A DNA stretch of 64,000 nt from a virus. Below are positions 55,071-63,639 of the stretch, one piece after another (position 1 is the stretch's first letter; each line of letters opens with the position of its first letter). The position numbers and the translations under genes are program-made. The notes beneath the pieces are model-generated. The model ran no database searches, was not told the origin of the DNA, and saw only the letters and a list, made by a program, of their open reading frames with translations. The stretch spans positions 1 to 64,000 of the IMG/VR virus record IMGVR_UViG_3300009551_000005; one strand, given 5' to 3'.

Positions 55071-55384
55071 GCGTCATCGGGATTCCCAAGAGCATGAAGC
55101 ACTTCCTCATCCGCGACGGGAAACGTCACAAGCTCACGCTCGACTTCCCCGAAGCTTCTTTCGCGCGCGTCGCCGACGAGAAGTGCCCGCATTGCGGCTC
55201 CGAGCAATTCGGCGTCGCGGGCACCGGCAAGCGGCCGAGCAAGGACGATCGCGCGTGGGAGGCTGACGCGGTCAGCACGTGCTGCAAGAAACCCGTCGGC
55301 ACGATCCGAGTCGAGACGGGCACGCTCTTCGGCGTGCGCGAAGACGCGGAGGTTCTCTCCGGCCGTTACGGGCGCGTCTACTGA
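55067..55384 (+). CDS. Zinc-ribbon protein, 105 aa
   Basis: CPHCGS near residue 40 and CCKKP near 72 form a probable zinc ribbon in a beta-rich domain. It is the last gene of the accessory cassette. Not recognised. Confidence 0.62.
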   Translation: MSVIGIPKSMKHFLIRDGKRHKLTLDFPEASFARVADEKCPHCGSEQFGVAGTGKRPSKDDRAWEADAVSTCCKKPVGTIRVETGTLFGVREDAEVLSGRYGRVY

Positions 55385-55388
55385 CTGC

Positions 55389-55400
55389 TACCTTCCCGGC
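55389..55400 (+). promoter_or_regulatory. Leaderless promoter (TACCTT)
   Basis: TACCTT ends 6 nt before the ATG at 55401. Confidence 0.6.
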
Positions 55401-55787
55401 ATGGGCTTCCCGCCGCCGGACCTTCCTCCGCCTGTCCCCACCAGCATCGCGCTCTCGCAAGACGCGGCGTTTCCTGCGATCCCAGGCGCCGTGGGCCAGG
55501 CGGCCTCCATCGCGCTCTGCCTCCTCAAGTTCAAGCCTCCCTTCCGCGCGTTCACCTTCGGATTCAAGATCCCGGGCTTCCCTCCGAAGCTCCCTCAGCT
55601 TCCCCGTCTTCCCTACGGCGTGAACTGTTTTCTCCAGCCAGCGCCCGCTCTCATCCCTGACCAGGCGCGAACGCTTCTCGGCGGAATCGTGTCTCCCAAT
55701 CCGCTCAACCCCGTCGCCGGCGTCGAGCCTGGTGGTGGGAGACCGGTGCTCCTGCAACCCGATCCCGACGACAAGCCGGGGGCATAA
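55401..55787 (+). CDS. Pro-rich tail-associated protein, 128 aa
   Basis: Very Pro-rich (PPPDLPPPVPTS, FKIPGFPPKLPQLPRLPYGV), with a central hydrophobic stretch (GQAASIALCLLKFK). It is encoded 2 bp before the gp25-like gene. The composition suggests a small structural linker. No family is recognised. Confidence 0.6.
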   Translation: MGFPPPDLPPPVPTSIALSQDAAFPAIPGAVGQAASIALCLLKFKPPFRAFTFGFKIPGFPPKLPQLPRLPYGVNCFLQPAPALIPDQARTLLGGIVSPNPLNPVAGVEPGGGRPVLLQPDPDDKPGA

Positions 55788-55789
55788 CG

Positions 55790-56710
55790 ATGCCCGGCGG
55801 CGGCACTTGGGGCACGGGAGCCTGGGGCGGTGGCGCGTGGGTTGGCGGAGGCGTCAGCTTGGCGCTCACGCTCGCGTGGGCGCGAAGGGAGAACTGCATC
55901 AGGCTCCAGTTCAACGAGCCCGTGTACCTCTCCGATCTCCTCGACGAGTTCGACGCCTCGAGACCGGAGCTCTTCACGGTGACCGCGGTGACAGGAACCG
56001 TCGGTCTCGACGGACTGCCCGCGCGCGCGGTCGCGCCGGCGACGGTGGCCTACCCCGATCCGTTGAATGACCCGGTGGCGACGCCGGCGACGTTCAACAC
56101 GATGCTGGACGTGTGGCTCGACCGGAAGATGTCGCCCTATCCCGCGGCGTACGTCGTGACGTGCCAAGGGCTCGCCGGCGACCCTGCTGGCGCCACGCTC
56201 CTCGACCCAGGCCAGAGCTCCTTCCAGCTCCTCGGAGTGCAGCAGGACCTCGTGCCGCCGACGCTCGACCCCATCGCGGACCGCGGCGGAGACTTCGCCA
56301 ACCCGTCGACGCTCTCCGCCGCGCAAGCGGCCAAGATCCCGAACGCGGGACCGACAACGCCTCTCGGCACCTACCTCGCCGACGGCACCGGTGCCTACGC
56401 GCGCGACCGCGGAATCGAGAGCTACAAGAAGCGCATCGTGCGAGCCGTCCTCGCGCGGCGCGGAGCCTTCATCCATCTGCCGACGGATTGGGGAGGAGGA
56501 CTCGCGGGGATGGGCAAGGCGCTCGCCACGCGTGCTCGCGTCGAGCAGGCGCAGAGCGCGATCCTCCAGATCGTGCAAAGCGACCCGGAGACCGCGCAGG
56601 CGCGCGTGATGCTCCTCCTCGAGCCAACTGGCGTGTGGCGCGTCTCCATCGTGGCGCGCTTGCGCTCTGGTCCGGTCATCAAGTTCGGCACGCAGCTCTC
56701 GCCGCAGTAA
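55790..56710 (+). CDS. Baseplate wedge protein, gp25/gpW-like C-terminus, 306 aa
   Basis: Residues about 205-300 (SYKKRIVRAVLARRGAFIHL, PTDWGGGLAGMGKALATRAR, and strand-rich RVMLLLEPTGVWRVSIVARL) match the gp25-like wedge fold that anchors the sheath to the baseplate. The N-terminal 200 residues are an extra beta domain with a Gly-rich start (PGGGTWGTGAWGGGAW). Confidence 0.72.
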   Translation: MPGGGTWGTGAWGGGAWVGGGVSLALTLAWARRENCIRLQFNEPVYLSDLLDEFDASRPELFTVTAVTGTVGLDGLPARAVAPATVAYPDPLNDPVATPATFNTMLDVWLDRKMSPYPAAYVVTCQGLAGDPAGATLLDPGQSSFQLLGVQQDLVPPTLDPIADRGGDFANPSTLSAAQAAKIPNAGPTTPLGTYLADGTGAYARDRGIESYKKRIVRAVLARRGAFIHLPTDWGGGLAGMGKALATRARVEQAQSAILQIVQSDPETAQARVMLLLEPTGVWRVSIVARLRSGPVIKFGTQLSPQ

Positions 56711-56719
56711 CCTTCGTGC
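56708..56719 (+). promoter_or_regulatory. Leaderless promoter (TAACCT)
   Basis: TAACCT overlaps the upstream stop and ends 6 nt before the ATG at 56720. Confidence 0.55.
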
Positions 56720-57019
56720 ATGTCCGACCCTGAGAGCGGTGAGGAGTACGCGAAGAAGTTTCACGCGAACCAGCGCATCACGGGCTACGGGCTCGAGACC
56801 ACGATGCACCTGCCATGCCCCTTCTGCGCGGAACCCGACTTCCGTGTCTACAGGGTCATCGACTCTGAGATCGCGTGGAAAGAGCCGGCGGTTTGCAAGC
56901 ACTGCGAGCGTGGTCTCGAGCTCGTCATTGAGAGGACAGCGACCGGCACCACGATGCAGTTCTTTCAGTCCTCCGGCCCGGAACAGCCGCGTTGGTCCAA
57001 CATGCCCCGTCGCGGGTAG
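56720..57019 (+). CDS. Small zinc-ribbon protein, 99 aa
   Basis: CPFCAEPDFRVYRV near residue 33 and CKHC near 58 form a typical zinc ribbon. It lies between baseplate wedge genes. Not recognised. Confidence 0.62.
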   Translation: MSDPESGEEYAKKFHANQRITGYGLETTMHLPCPFCAEPDFRVYRVIDSEIAWKEPAVCKHCERGLELVIERTATGTTMQFFQSSGPEQPRWSNMPRRG

Positions 57020-57028
57020 TCTCCATCC
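57017..57028 (+). promoter_or_regulatory. Leaderless promoter (TAGTCT)
   Basis: TAGTCT ends 6 nt before the GTG at 57029. Confidence 0.58.
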
Positions 57029-58138
57029 GTGGACCTCGCGACGCGCCTCGACCTCTTTCAGACCGGCCGGCAGTTCTTTCGCCAGCGCACGACGAGCATC
57101 GACCCCGCCCAGGTCGACATCCTCGGATCGGATGCGAACCTCATCGTGGGTGGCCAGTCCGTCATGGCCGCGAAGGTCGTGCAGCAGGTGGCCTACCAGA
57201 GCGGTCGGCACTTCGTGGCCGGGTGCTTCGATGAAGATCTCGACCGCTACGCGTACGACAAGTGCTTCGGGCTCCTGAGGAAGGGCGCATCACCGGCGGT
57301 CTCGCAAGTGCGCTTCTTCCGCGCCGGCGGTGCATCAGGAAGCATCCCCGCGGGCACCGTTCTTCGCACCGTCGGCGGGCAGGTGGAGCACGTGATGGTC
57401 ACGCCGGCGGTCTTCTCTTCCGGCGGTCTCTCCGCGACGTGTTTCACGCGCGCGACGCAGGCGGGCAAGAGCTCGCAGACCGGCGCGAACACCATCCGCA
57501 CGTTCGCCAACCCGACGGCCATCTTCGACCAGACGATCCAGCTCACGAACGACGTGGCCACCGCTGGCGGTGAAGACCGCGAGGACGACGACACGTTCAA
57601 GGGACGCATCATCCAGTTCCCGCAGAGCCTCGCGAAGGGGACGAACCCCGCCATCCAGTTCGGCGCGCTCACCGTGCCCGGAGTCGTGAGCGCGCTGGCA
57701 CAAGATGCGGTCGACCCGTCGGGTAACAGCGCACGCGTCGTGAACCTCTTCATCGCGGACTCGACGGGCGTCGCCAACGCGGCTCTCGTCGCCAACGTGG
57801 TTTCCGTCCTGCCCGAGTACAAGGCCGGAGGCATCGCGGTCGTCCTCTTCACGAGCATCCCGCAGATCCTGTCGATCGTGACCGCGCTCCAGTTCTCGGG
57901 GAACGTGGACACGGTCTCGCTGACCGCCGCGGTGTGGAACGCGCTCGTGGAGTTCGTGAACACGCTGCCCGTCAACGCGCCGCTCTACAGGAGCGACCTT
58001 CTTGCGGTCGTGCGCAGGTTCAAGCCGCTGGGCGTGGTGCCGTGGGGTGGGAGCATCGTGTCGCCGGCGGGGGACGTCTTCCCCACGCTCGGTCAGACCA
58101 TCAGGACGAGCCTCGCGTACGTCAGCGCTGCTTCCTAG
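57029..58138 (+). CDS. Baseplate J-like wedge protein, 369 aa
   Basis: Forms the arms of the baseplate wedge. Family features: GASGSIPAGTVLRTVGGQVE followed by a beta domain, EDREDDDTFKGRIIQFPQSL in the centre, the FGALTVPGVVSALAQDAVDP strand, and a C-terminal helical end. GTG start supported by the leaderless hexamer. The gene converges on a minus-strand operon. Confidence 0.82.
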   Translation: MDLATRLDLFQTGRQFFRQRTTSIDPAQVDILGSDANLIVGGQSVMAAKVVQQVAYQSGRHFVAGCFDEDLDRYAYDKCFGLLRKGASPAVSQVRFFRAGGASGSIPAGTVLRTVGGQVEHVMVTPAVFSSGGLSATCFTRATQAGKSSQTGANTIRTFANPTAIFDQTIQLTNDVATAGGEDREDDDTFKGRIIQFPQSLAKGTNPAIQFGALTVPGVVSALAQDAVDPSGNSARVVNLFIADSTGVANAALVANVVSVLPEYKAGGIAVVLFTSIPQILSIVTALQFSGNVDTVSLTAAVWNALVEFVNTLPVNAPLYRSDLLAVVRRFKPLGVVPWGGSIVSPAGDVFPTLGQTIRTSLAYVSAAS

Positions 58139-58865
58139 ACTTCGTCGCAACTGGCGGAGGAAGAAGCATCGGGATGATCCCGATGGGACGCTCGAGCGTC
58201 TTCGTGATGAGGTGCATGACCTGCGCTCCACCACCGCGGACGATGTGCCGGATGGACGACCTCGCGTTCCTCAAGACATCAGCCACGCGGCAGAGTCCCT
58301 CCCACGCCTCATCTGAATATGGAATCACCGCGACATCGTTCCAATCGCCGTGGTACTCGCGCGCACCATCGCCGACTGCTCGAAGCCTGCGCATCTCCTC
58401 AGCGTCTTTCTCCCAGCCCTTCAAGCTTTGCTCGAAGTCCTTGGAGTGTGAACGCGTGAACCACCGGTCTTGCCGCTTGTTGCTGCCGTCGTACCTCCTG
58501 TTGACCTTCGTGATCCCGGCGGTGTCGTTTCCGCGGACCAACGCTCGCTCGAGCCGTTCGAACGACAGCTTCACGTGGACTTCGACGTCGTTCATCTTTT
58601 CCCTGTCGAGGGGTTCGAACGCGTCGGGTTTCTCCCACTTGGAAAGGTCCGAACCGACCGTGATGACTGGCTCCCACACGTATCGGATCACCTTCTCGAG
58701 CTCCGCCTGAGCCTTTTCCTTCACCTCGTTGATGGTGTCCGCGCGCAACTCTTCGTCGCCGACCTTCGCGAAGAAGTTTTTCCTGTCACGGTCGAAGAGA
58801 ATGTCGACCCATCCGTGTTTCGTTTGGAGCTTGTCGACGACGTAGGGTTTGAGTGCGCGGCCCAT
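58122..58865 (-). CDS. Hypothetical protein, 247 aa
   Basis: Second gene of a minus-strand pair. ATG at 58865 in a TAATG overlap with GAGGAG before it. Sequence is charged alpha/beta (HGWVDILFDRDRKNFFAKVG, VEVHVKLSFERLERALVRGN) with a helical C-terminal half. A longer upstream frame exists but overlaps the first gene. No family is recognised. Confidence 0.65.
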   Translation of the reverse strand: MGRALKPYVVDKLQTKHGWVDILFDRDRKNFFAKVGDEELRADTINEVKEKAQAELEKVIRYVWEPVITVGSDLSKWEKPDAFEPLDREKMNDVEVHVKLSFERLERALVRGNDTAGITKVNRRYDGSNKRQDRWFTRSHSKDFEQSLKGWEKDAEEMRRLRAVGDGAREYHGDWNDVAVIPYSDEAWEGLCRVADVLRNARSSIRHIVRGGGAQVMHLITKTLERPIGIIPMLLPPPVATKSRKQR

Positions 58866-59431
58866 TAGCGACTCCTCGTGAAGCACGCTTCGCGGAACAT
58901 CGCGAGAAGGACTGCGGCGGTGGATTGGGCGAGCGGTTCGAGCTTCTCCGTCGGCTTCTTCAACCCGGGGTGCTGATAGGTCCAAGGTTCGGCAGTGACC
59001 ATGAGAGTCAGAACCGGCGAAGTGACCGGGTTCACCCAATGCCATCCGTTCGGTTCCGTCATCTCGTAGCTCGAACCCTCGGGCAGACGGAGCACCATCA
59101 CAGTTTCCGCCGGGTCGCTGGAGTCACGTGAAGTGCCAACGCCCATCTCGTAGACGCCCGAAGCCTGGATGATCTTCACTGCGCTCGGCCAGGGGTGCGG
59201 GTGGTAGAGCGGCGTGCCACACGGATGGATGCGGTGGAGGTAGAGGCGAAGCGAACCGTGTTTCGGATGCTTCACGCTTCGCCAGAGCCGTTCGACGCGC
59301 GGCTTGTCGTAGTCCACGTCCAGCGACGTCCAGTCCGAGGGATCGTCGCAGATGAACGGGAGCGCGCTTTCGAAGTCTTCAAGCGCTGCGAGGAGCTCCC
59401 CTTTCCTGTATGTCCTTTTCTCTTCAGCCAT
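58865..59431 (-). CDS. Cupin-like protein, 188 aa
   Basis: Residues about 55-160 have a cupin pattern: LRLYLHRIHPCGTPLYHPHP with closely spaced His, then GVYEMGVGTS, and GWHWVNPVTSPVLTLMV. The paired His suggest a metal site as in small dioxygenases or isomerases. The substrate is unknown. Start at the ATG 6 nt after CATCGC. First gene of the minus-strand pair. Confidence 0.65.
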   Translation of the reverse strand: MAEEKRTYRKGELLAALEDFESALPFICDDPSDWTSLDVDYDKPRVERLWRSVKHPKHGSLRLYLHRIHPCGTPLYHPHPWPSAVKIIQASGVYEMGVGTSRDSSDPAETVMVLRLPEGSSYEMTEPNGWHWVNPVTSPVLTLMVTAEPWTYQHPGLKKPTEKLEPLAQSTAAVLLAMFREACFTRSR

Positions 59432-59443
59432 GGCGCCGCGATG
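59432..59443 (-). promoter_or_regulatory. Leaderless promoter, CAT-type (CATCGC, minus strand)
   Basis: CATCGC on the minus strand, 3 bp from palindrome copy 9 and 6 nt before the ATG at 59431. Confidence 0.5.
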
Positions 59444-59446
59444 CCG

Positions 59447-59470
59447 CCGTCGGTGATCGATCACCGACGG
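59447..59470 (+). promoter_or_regulatory. 24-bp palindrome, copy 9 (perfect)
   Basis: Lies between divergent genes. CATCGC (minus) is 3 bp to the left, TAGCCT (plus) 6 bp to the right. Confidence 0.85.
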
Positions 59471-59476
59471 CGCTGC

Positions 59477-59489
59477 TAGCCTCCTGCGC
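59477..59489 (+). promoter_or_regulatory. Leaderless promoter (TAGCCT)
   Basis: TAGCCT 6 bp after palindrome copy 9 and 7 nt before the ATG at 59490. Confidence 0.65.
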
Positions 59490-61397
59490 ATGGCCAACGG
59501 CGTCGGCGCTCTCACTCCCCAGGACCTCCTCGCTGCGTGGCAGTCGGGGGCCGATGAGGGCTACACGCAGCCGCTCATCGCTGCCGGTGACGGCCAAGGC
59601 CTCGAGGTCTTCTCGCAGGCGGCCGTGCAGCTCGCGCGCGTCAGCCAGTGCTCGGACAACACGTTCGGCTCGTTCTACATCCTGCCCTGGAGCGGTCAGA
59701 CCGCGCCGTCGGCAGGGGGAGCGCAGCAGGCGACGGTGACCATCACCGTCACGAGAAACCTCAGGCTCGACGTTCCGCTCGTTCTCCCCGCCGGCGCGTT
59801 CGTCGAGGAAGTGGCGTTCGACTGGGGTCCCACCGGCGCTGTGCCGGTGCAGACCGGGCGACGTTTCCAGCTCCTTTCGAACGTCGTGTTCTTCAGCGGT
59901 GACAGCGGCCCTTACAACGTGATCGCGCAGGCTGAGAAACCGGGGTGGGGCTACAACAACCCGCAACCCGGCTCCATCTCACTCGTCGACCAGCCGGGCA
60001 GCGGCTACGAGAACACGCTCGCATCGGTGACGTTTGACCCGGGCTCCGGTCCACCGACTCCGCGCTCGCTCTCCGCGCTCCTCATCTCCGCGCCGCAGCC
60101 GGACATGTTCGTGCTCGAACACGTGGGCCAGTACGTCGCGTTCACCGCCGGCGCGAACGTCGGGCAGGTGGCCAGGATCTCCGCGGTACAGCCCCCGGTG
60201 CCGCCGACATCGGGAACCACCGCGGTCCTCGACTCCATTCTCTGTTTCGAGTGCACGACGTTCTCTGGCCCCTTCTTCGCCGGCGAGCTCGCGACCTTCA
60301 AGAGCGGCGGCGTGACGGTGGGTTCGGGCACTGTGCTCGCCAGCGCAGTGAACCCCGCAAGCGGAAACCTCCGCACCGTCGTGCATCTCTCCTTCGACAG
60401 CGGCTTTGCCGCCGGTGTCACCTGCACCGGCGTATCCTCCGCGCTCTCGGCGACGCTGACGCGTTTCCTCTACCGCCCGAGCTTCACCGCAGAGGCGCCG
60501 TCGGGTGGCGCGGGAGGAGCCTCGTGGAAGGTCCTCGACTGGGCGGCAGATCTCGGGGTCGAGGTGACCAACGCCGCGCAGCCCTCCGGCGGAAGGCTCG
60601 GAGTGCTCGACGAGCTCGGGAGAGAGCGCGGAGTGCCGCGCGCGGGAGGCGAAGGAGACATCCCCTATGCGAAGCGCGTCCACGCTGCGCCGGACAAGGG
60701 GAGCACGAACGCGCTGAAGCGCGCGTTGAACAAGCTCCTCGGCCCGGGCTCGCAGTGGTGCCTTCGTGAGGTGGGCACCGCGCTCCTCCCCGGCATGTTC
60801 TACGACGGCGGGCTCGAGACTCCTTCGTCGACGCCCGGGCGTGGAGAGAACGACTGCTACGACGTCGACACTGTGAGCTGGAGCGGCGGCGTCTACGTCG
60901 GCACGTTCAAGTTTCAGGAGCCGTGTGTCTACGTTGACGCGAGCGGAAACCAGCGGATCTTCGGGTACGTCGGATCGACCGTGGGAGGGCTCACGATGAT
61001 CCGCCGGCAGACGACGCAGGGCGCGTTTCCCGCAACGTCTTCGCCGACCGACAGGGTCAAAGGTCTCATCTCCGGCGCGACCTATCAGCCGCTCGCGAAC
61101 CCGGTTCAGAGTCCGAGTTTCACCGCGCGGCGCTTCCGCATGGTCATGAACTACGCGGAGTTTCGCGCGTTCTTTCTCGTGGGCCTGCCGCCATCGAACG
61201 CCGGCGAGTTCGGTTTCGCGTACGACTCGGGCACCTCCAACGCGTATGACCTGACAGGCACCGTCTACCCGACCTTCTACGACGGCTACCCCGTGGACTT
61301 CGCGGAGGAGTGCATGGCCGTATGGAACACGATGAACGCCACGAAGGATGGCGGCGTCGGGTTCGACCTGTACCTGGAACCCGGCCCCTGCTCCTGA
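59490..61397 (+). CDS. Probable baseplate wedge / tail protein, 635 aa
   Basis: Large mixed protein following the J-like wedge. The N-terminal 250 residues are beta-rich (ATVTITVTRNLRLDVPLVLP, then AGAFVEEVAFDW). The segment LDELGRERGVPRAGGEGDIP, PYAKRVHAAPDKGSTNALKR near residues 370-415 has the look of wedge proteins that clamp to the J-like protein. A distal-tail role is likely; the family is not certain. Confidence 0.65.
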   Translation: MANGVGALTPQDLLAAWQSGADEGYTQPLIAAGDGQGLEVFSQAAVQLARVSQCSDNTFGSFYILPWSGQTAPSAGGAQQATVTITVTRNLRLDVPLVLPAGAFVEEVAFDWGPTGAVPVQTGRRFQLLSNVVFFSGDSGPYNVIAQAEKPGWGYNNPQPGSISLVDQPGSGYENTLASVTFDPGSGPPTPRSLSALLISAPQPDMFVLEHVGQYVAFTAGANVGQVARISAVQPPVPPTSGTTAVLDSILCFECTTFSGPFFAGELATFKSGGVTVGSGTVLASAVNPASGNLRTVVHLSFDSGFAAGVTCTGVSSALSATLTRFLYRPSFTAEAPSGGAGGASWKVLDWAADLGVEVTNAAQPSGGRLGVLDELGRERGVPRAGGEGDIPYAKRVHAAPDKGSTNALKRALNKLLGPGSQWCLREVGTALLPGMFYDGGLETPSSTPGRGENDCYDVDTVSWSGGVYVGTFKFQEPCVYVDASGNQRIFGYVGSTVGGLTMIRRQTTQGAFPATSSPTDRVKGLISGATYQPLANPVQSPSFTARRFRMVMNYAEFRAFFLVGLPPSNAGEFGFAYDSGTSNAYDLTGTVYPTFYDGYPVDFAEECMAVWNTMNATKDGGVGFDLYLEPGPCS

Positions 61398-61409
61398 TAC
61401 GTCTACCGC
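61398..61409 (+). promoter_or_regulatory. Possible leaderless promoter (TACGTC)
   Basis: TACGTC ends 6 nt before the ATG at 61410. It departs from the consensus in the last base. Confidence 0.35.
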
Positions 61410-63125
61410 ATGCCCGGTGGCGGAAAAGCGATCGTCATTCAGACGCAGGAACGGGCGGTCTCGCCCGACATCAACAGGGCCCAGATCTTTGGCCAGTGGC
61501 AACTCGCCGAGGTCCTCCGTGGCCTCATGGACGTCACCACGACCGATGACTTCGACGCCGGCGGCAACGCTGCGAGCTCGCTCTCGATGGGCACGCCGAT
61601 GCGCGCGGAGATCTTCTCCGGCCTCGAAGTTCGTCCGCAGACAGGTGCGGGAGTCCTCGACCTTCAGGTGACGCCCGGCGTGGCGACGTGCGTTGCGCCC
61701 GACGGTGACACCGACGCTTCGGTGAACAAGGTCGTCTCCGATCCCGGCATCAATGTGAACGGGCTGCTCCAGATGACGGCCAACTCGTCGGGTTCGACGA
61801 GGATCGATGTCATCGAGGTGCAGTTCGCGCAGCTCGTCCTCACGACCGACAACCGCGACATCTTCAACCCGGCGACGGGTCTCTTCACCGCGACCAACGT
61901 CACGAAGAGCACGCAGGGCTATCTCACCGCGCTCTCCGGCACGCTCGTCTCCGGCAACGGACCGCCATGCATCCGCGTGCGTGCGGGCACGCCCGGCGGC
62001 GGGCTTCCTGCGAACCAGAGCGGCTGGACCCCCATCGCCGTCGCCTTCGTGCCCAACGGCGCGGTGCAGTGCGATGACATGGACTTCTGGGACGTGCGCC
62101 CGCTGGTCTCTGACCGGCAGTTCAACCTGACCGACACGAGCTCGATGTCGTACATGAAGCGCTTCATTGGGAGCGCGAACGACCAGGACTCCGGCGGTCA
62201 CACGTACGTGACGGGCATCGCAGAAGCGACGTTTGGCGCGCGGCGCGTCGGTGGAAACCTGCTCACTGGATGTCCCAGCGTCGACACGCTGCCGACGGCG
62301 AACTTCGACGCGCAGCTCGCGCGCGACCAAGACGGCGGGTCGCTCCCGTCTTCAGGCCTCTGGTACCTCTACCTGCTCTTTCCGGGAAACCTTCCGCGGT
62401 GGGCGCGCTACACGCGCAGCGCTCCGCGCGTCCCGCGTTCGCCGCGCGGGATTCCGGTCGTGTCGGGCACCGCACCGCAGCACGTGACCGGCAAGCCGTC
62501 TTCTGCGATCAACCTCCCCGCCGCATGCGGGCTCGGGGGTAGCACTCAGAACGGCGTCTGCATCATGTCCAGCGTCACGTCCTCGAGCACGCCTCACGGC
62601 GGCTCGGCGGATGGGCAGAGATTCTTTCCGTCGATCGTCCAGAGCTTCGGCGCGGCGACGAGCTCTCTCGACACGTGCACGTGGAACCTTGTCGATGGGA
62701 CCACGCATCCGCCCAACGCCCGGTCGATCCTCGTGTCGCTCACGATGACCATCAGGTTCACGGGCACGGGCGCGGCGTACACGCACACGGGCGTGGGCGG
62801 CACGCCTCCCAATCCGGTCCAGATGGGAACCGTGGCGACGGCTCCAGGCGCTCCCGGCGCAATCAACCAGATCGCGAACGTGTTCCCGAGCTCGAAGATG
62901 ATCTCGATCATCGCCACGGCCGGCTTCTACGACGTCCAGGTGGTGACCGAGACGCTCGAGATCCCGCTCTTCCCGGTCTATCCGGCGTCGGTAGCGAACC
63001 AGACTCGGAAGATCCAGTGGAAGCCGAACTTCAACACCAACTTCCTCCTGATCTCAGGCTCGAGCTCCCCATCCCTTCAGGGGACTCCTCAGATGCAAGT
63101 CGTTGGCTGGACGATGCACGACTGA
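61410..63125 (+). CDS. Probable distal tail protein, 571 aa
   Basis: Beta-rich with Gly/Thr/Ser and Pro turns. The N-terminal 60 residues (QTQERAVSPDINRAQIFGQW, QLAEVLRGLMDV) are helical, and residues about 65-230 look like an internal beta module. The C-terminal half contains SILVSLTMTIRFTGTGAAYT, as in phage fibre proteins. It may attach fibres to the baseplate. Not assigned to a family. Confidence 0.62.
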   Translation: MPGGGKAIVIQTQERAVSPDINRAQIFGQWQLAEVLRGLMDVTTTDDFDAGGNAASSLSMGTPMRAEIFSGLEVRPQTGAGVLDLQVTPGVATCVAPDGDTDASVNKVVSDPGINVNGLLQMTANSSGSTRIDVIEVQFAQLVLTTDNRDIFNPATGLFTATNVTKSTQGYLTALSGTLVSGNGPPCIRVRAGTPGGGLPANQSGWTPIAVAFVPNGAVQCDDMDFWDVRPLVSDRQFNLTDTSSMSYMKRFIGSANDQDSGGHTYVTGIAEATFGARRVGGNLLTGCPSVDTLPTANFDAQLARDQDGGSLPSSGLWYLYLLFPGNLPRWARYTRSAPRVPRSPRGIPVVSGTAPQHVTGKPSSAINLPAACGLGGSTQNGVCIMSSVTSSSTPHGGSADGQRFFPSIVQSFGAATSSLDTCTWNLVDGTTHPPNARSILVSLTMTIRFTGTGAAYTHTGVGGTPPNPVQMGTVATAPGAPGAINQIANVFPSSKMISIIATAGFYDVQVVTETLEIPLFPVYPASVANQTRKIQWKPNFNTNFLLISGSSSPSLQGTPQMQVVGWTMHD

Positions 63126-63137
63126 TAGCTCGGCTGT

Positions 63138-63150
63138 TACATTCCGGGAC
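63138..63150 (+). promoter_or_regulatory. Leaderless promoter (TACATT)
   Basis: TACATT ends 7 nt before the ATG at 63151. Confidence 0.6.
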
Positions 63151-63639
63151 ATGGCTACTCCCGAGGAGATTGGACAGGAGCTCGTAAAGCACGGCATCGC
63201 CGCGGTAGTTGCCGGCGTGACCGCGCTCTTCGTCTCCGGCAAGTCGCTCCTCAAGCGTCACAAGGAGCACGGCGAAACCATCGCCAAGCACACGCAGTCC
63301 CTCGGGGACGTGGACGTGAAGCTCGTCGCGCTCGGACAGGCTGTCGCGACGATCACCGCGAACGTCGACGCCAAGGTCGCAGCGCTTCGCAAAGACGTCG
63401 ACTCCGATCTCGACGTCTTCGACGAGAAGCTCAAGAAGCATTGCGAGAAGATCGACGTCGACGTGCGCGCATTGCACGACAAGATCCACGGCGTGCGAGA
63501 GAGCTCCCACGACTTGGCAGACCGCGCGGAGGTCGCGCGTGTCATGACGGAGGTGACGGAGAGATGCCTGGAGATCGCGAAAGACACAGCGGAGCTCAGG
63601 GGGATGGTCGAGATGATGGTTTCCGTGCGGAAGCGGTGA
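63151..63639 (+). CDS. Membrane-anchored coiled-coil protein, 162 aa
   Basis: A hydrophobic segment (GIAAVVAGVTALFVSG, residues about 15-30) is followed by a long charged coiled coil (DVDVKLVALGQAVATITANV...KLKKHCEKIDVDVRALHDKI). The layout suggests an inner-membrane spanin or holin-like accessory with a periplasmic or cytoplasmic coil. Overlaps the next gene by 4 bp. Confidence 0.62.
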   Translation: MATPEEIGQELVKHGIAAVVAGVTALFVSGKSLLKRHKEHGETIAKHTQSLGDVDVKLVALGQAVATITANVDAKVAALRKDVDSDLDVFDEKLKKHCEKIDVDVRALHDKIHGVRESSHDLADRAEVARVMTEVTERCLEIAKDTAELRGMVEMMVSVRKR

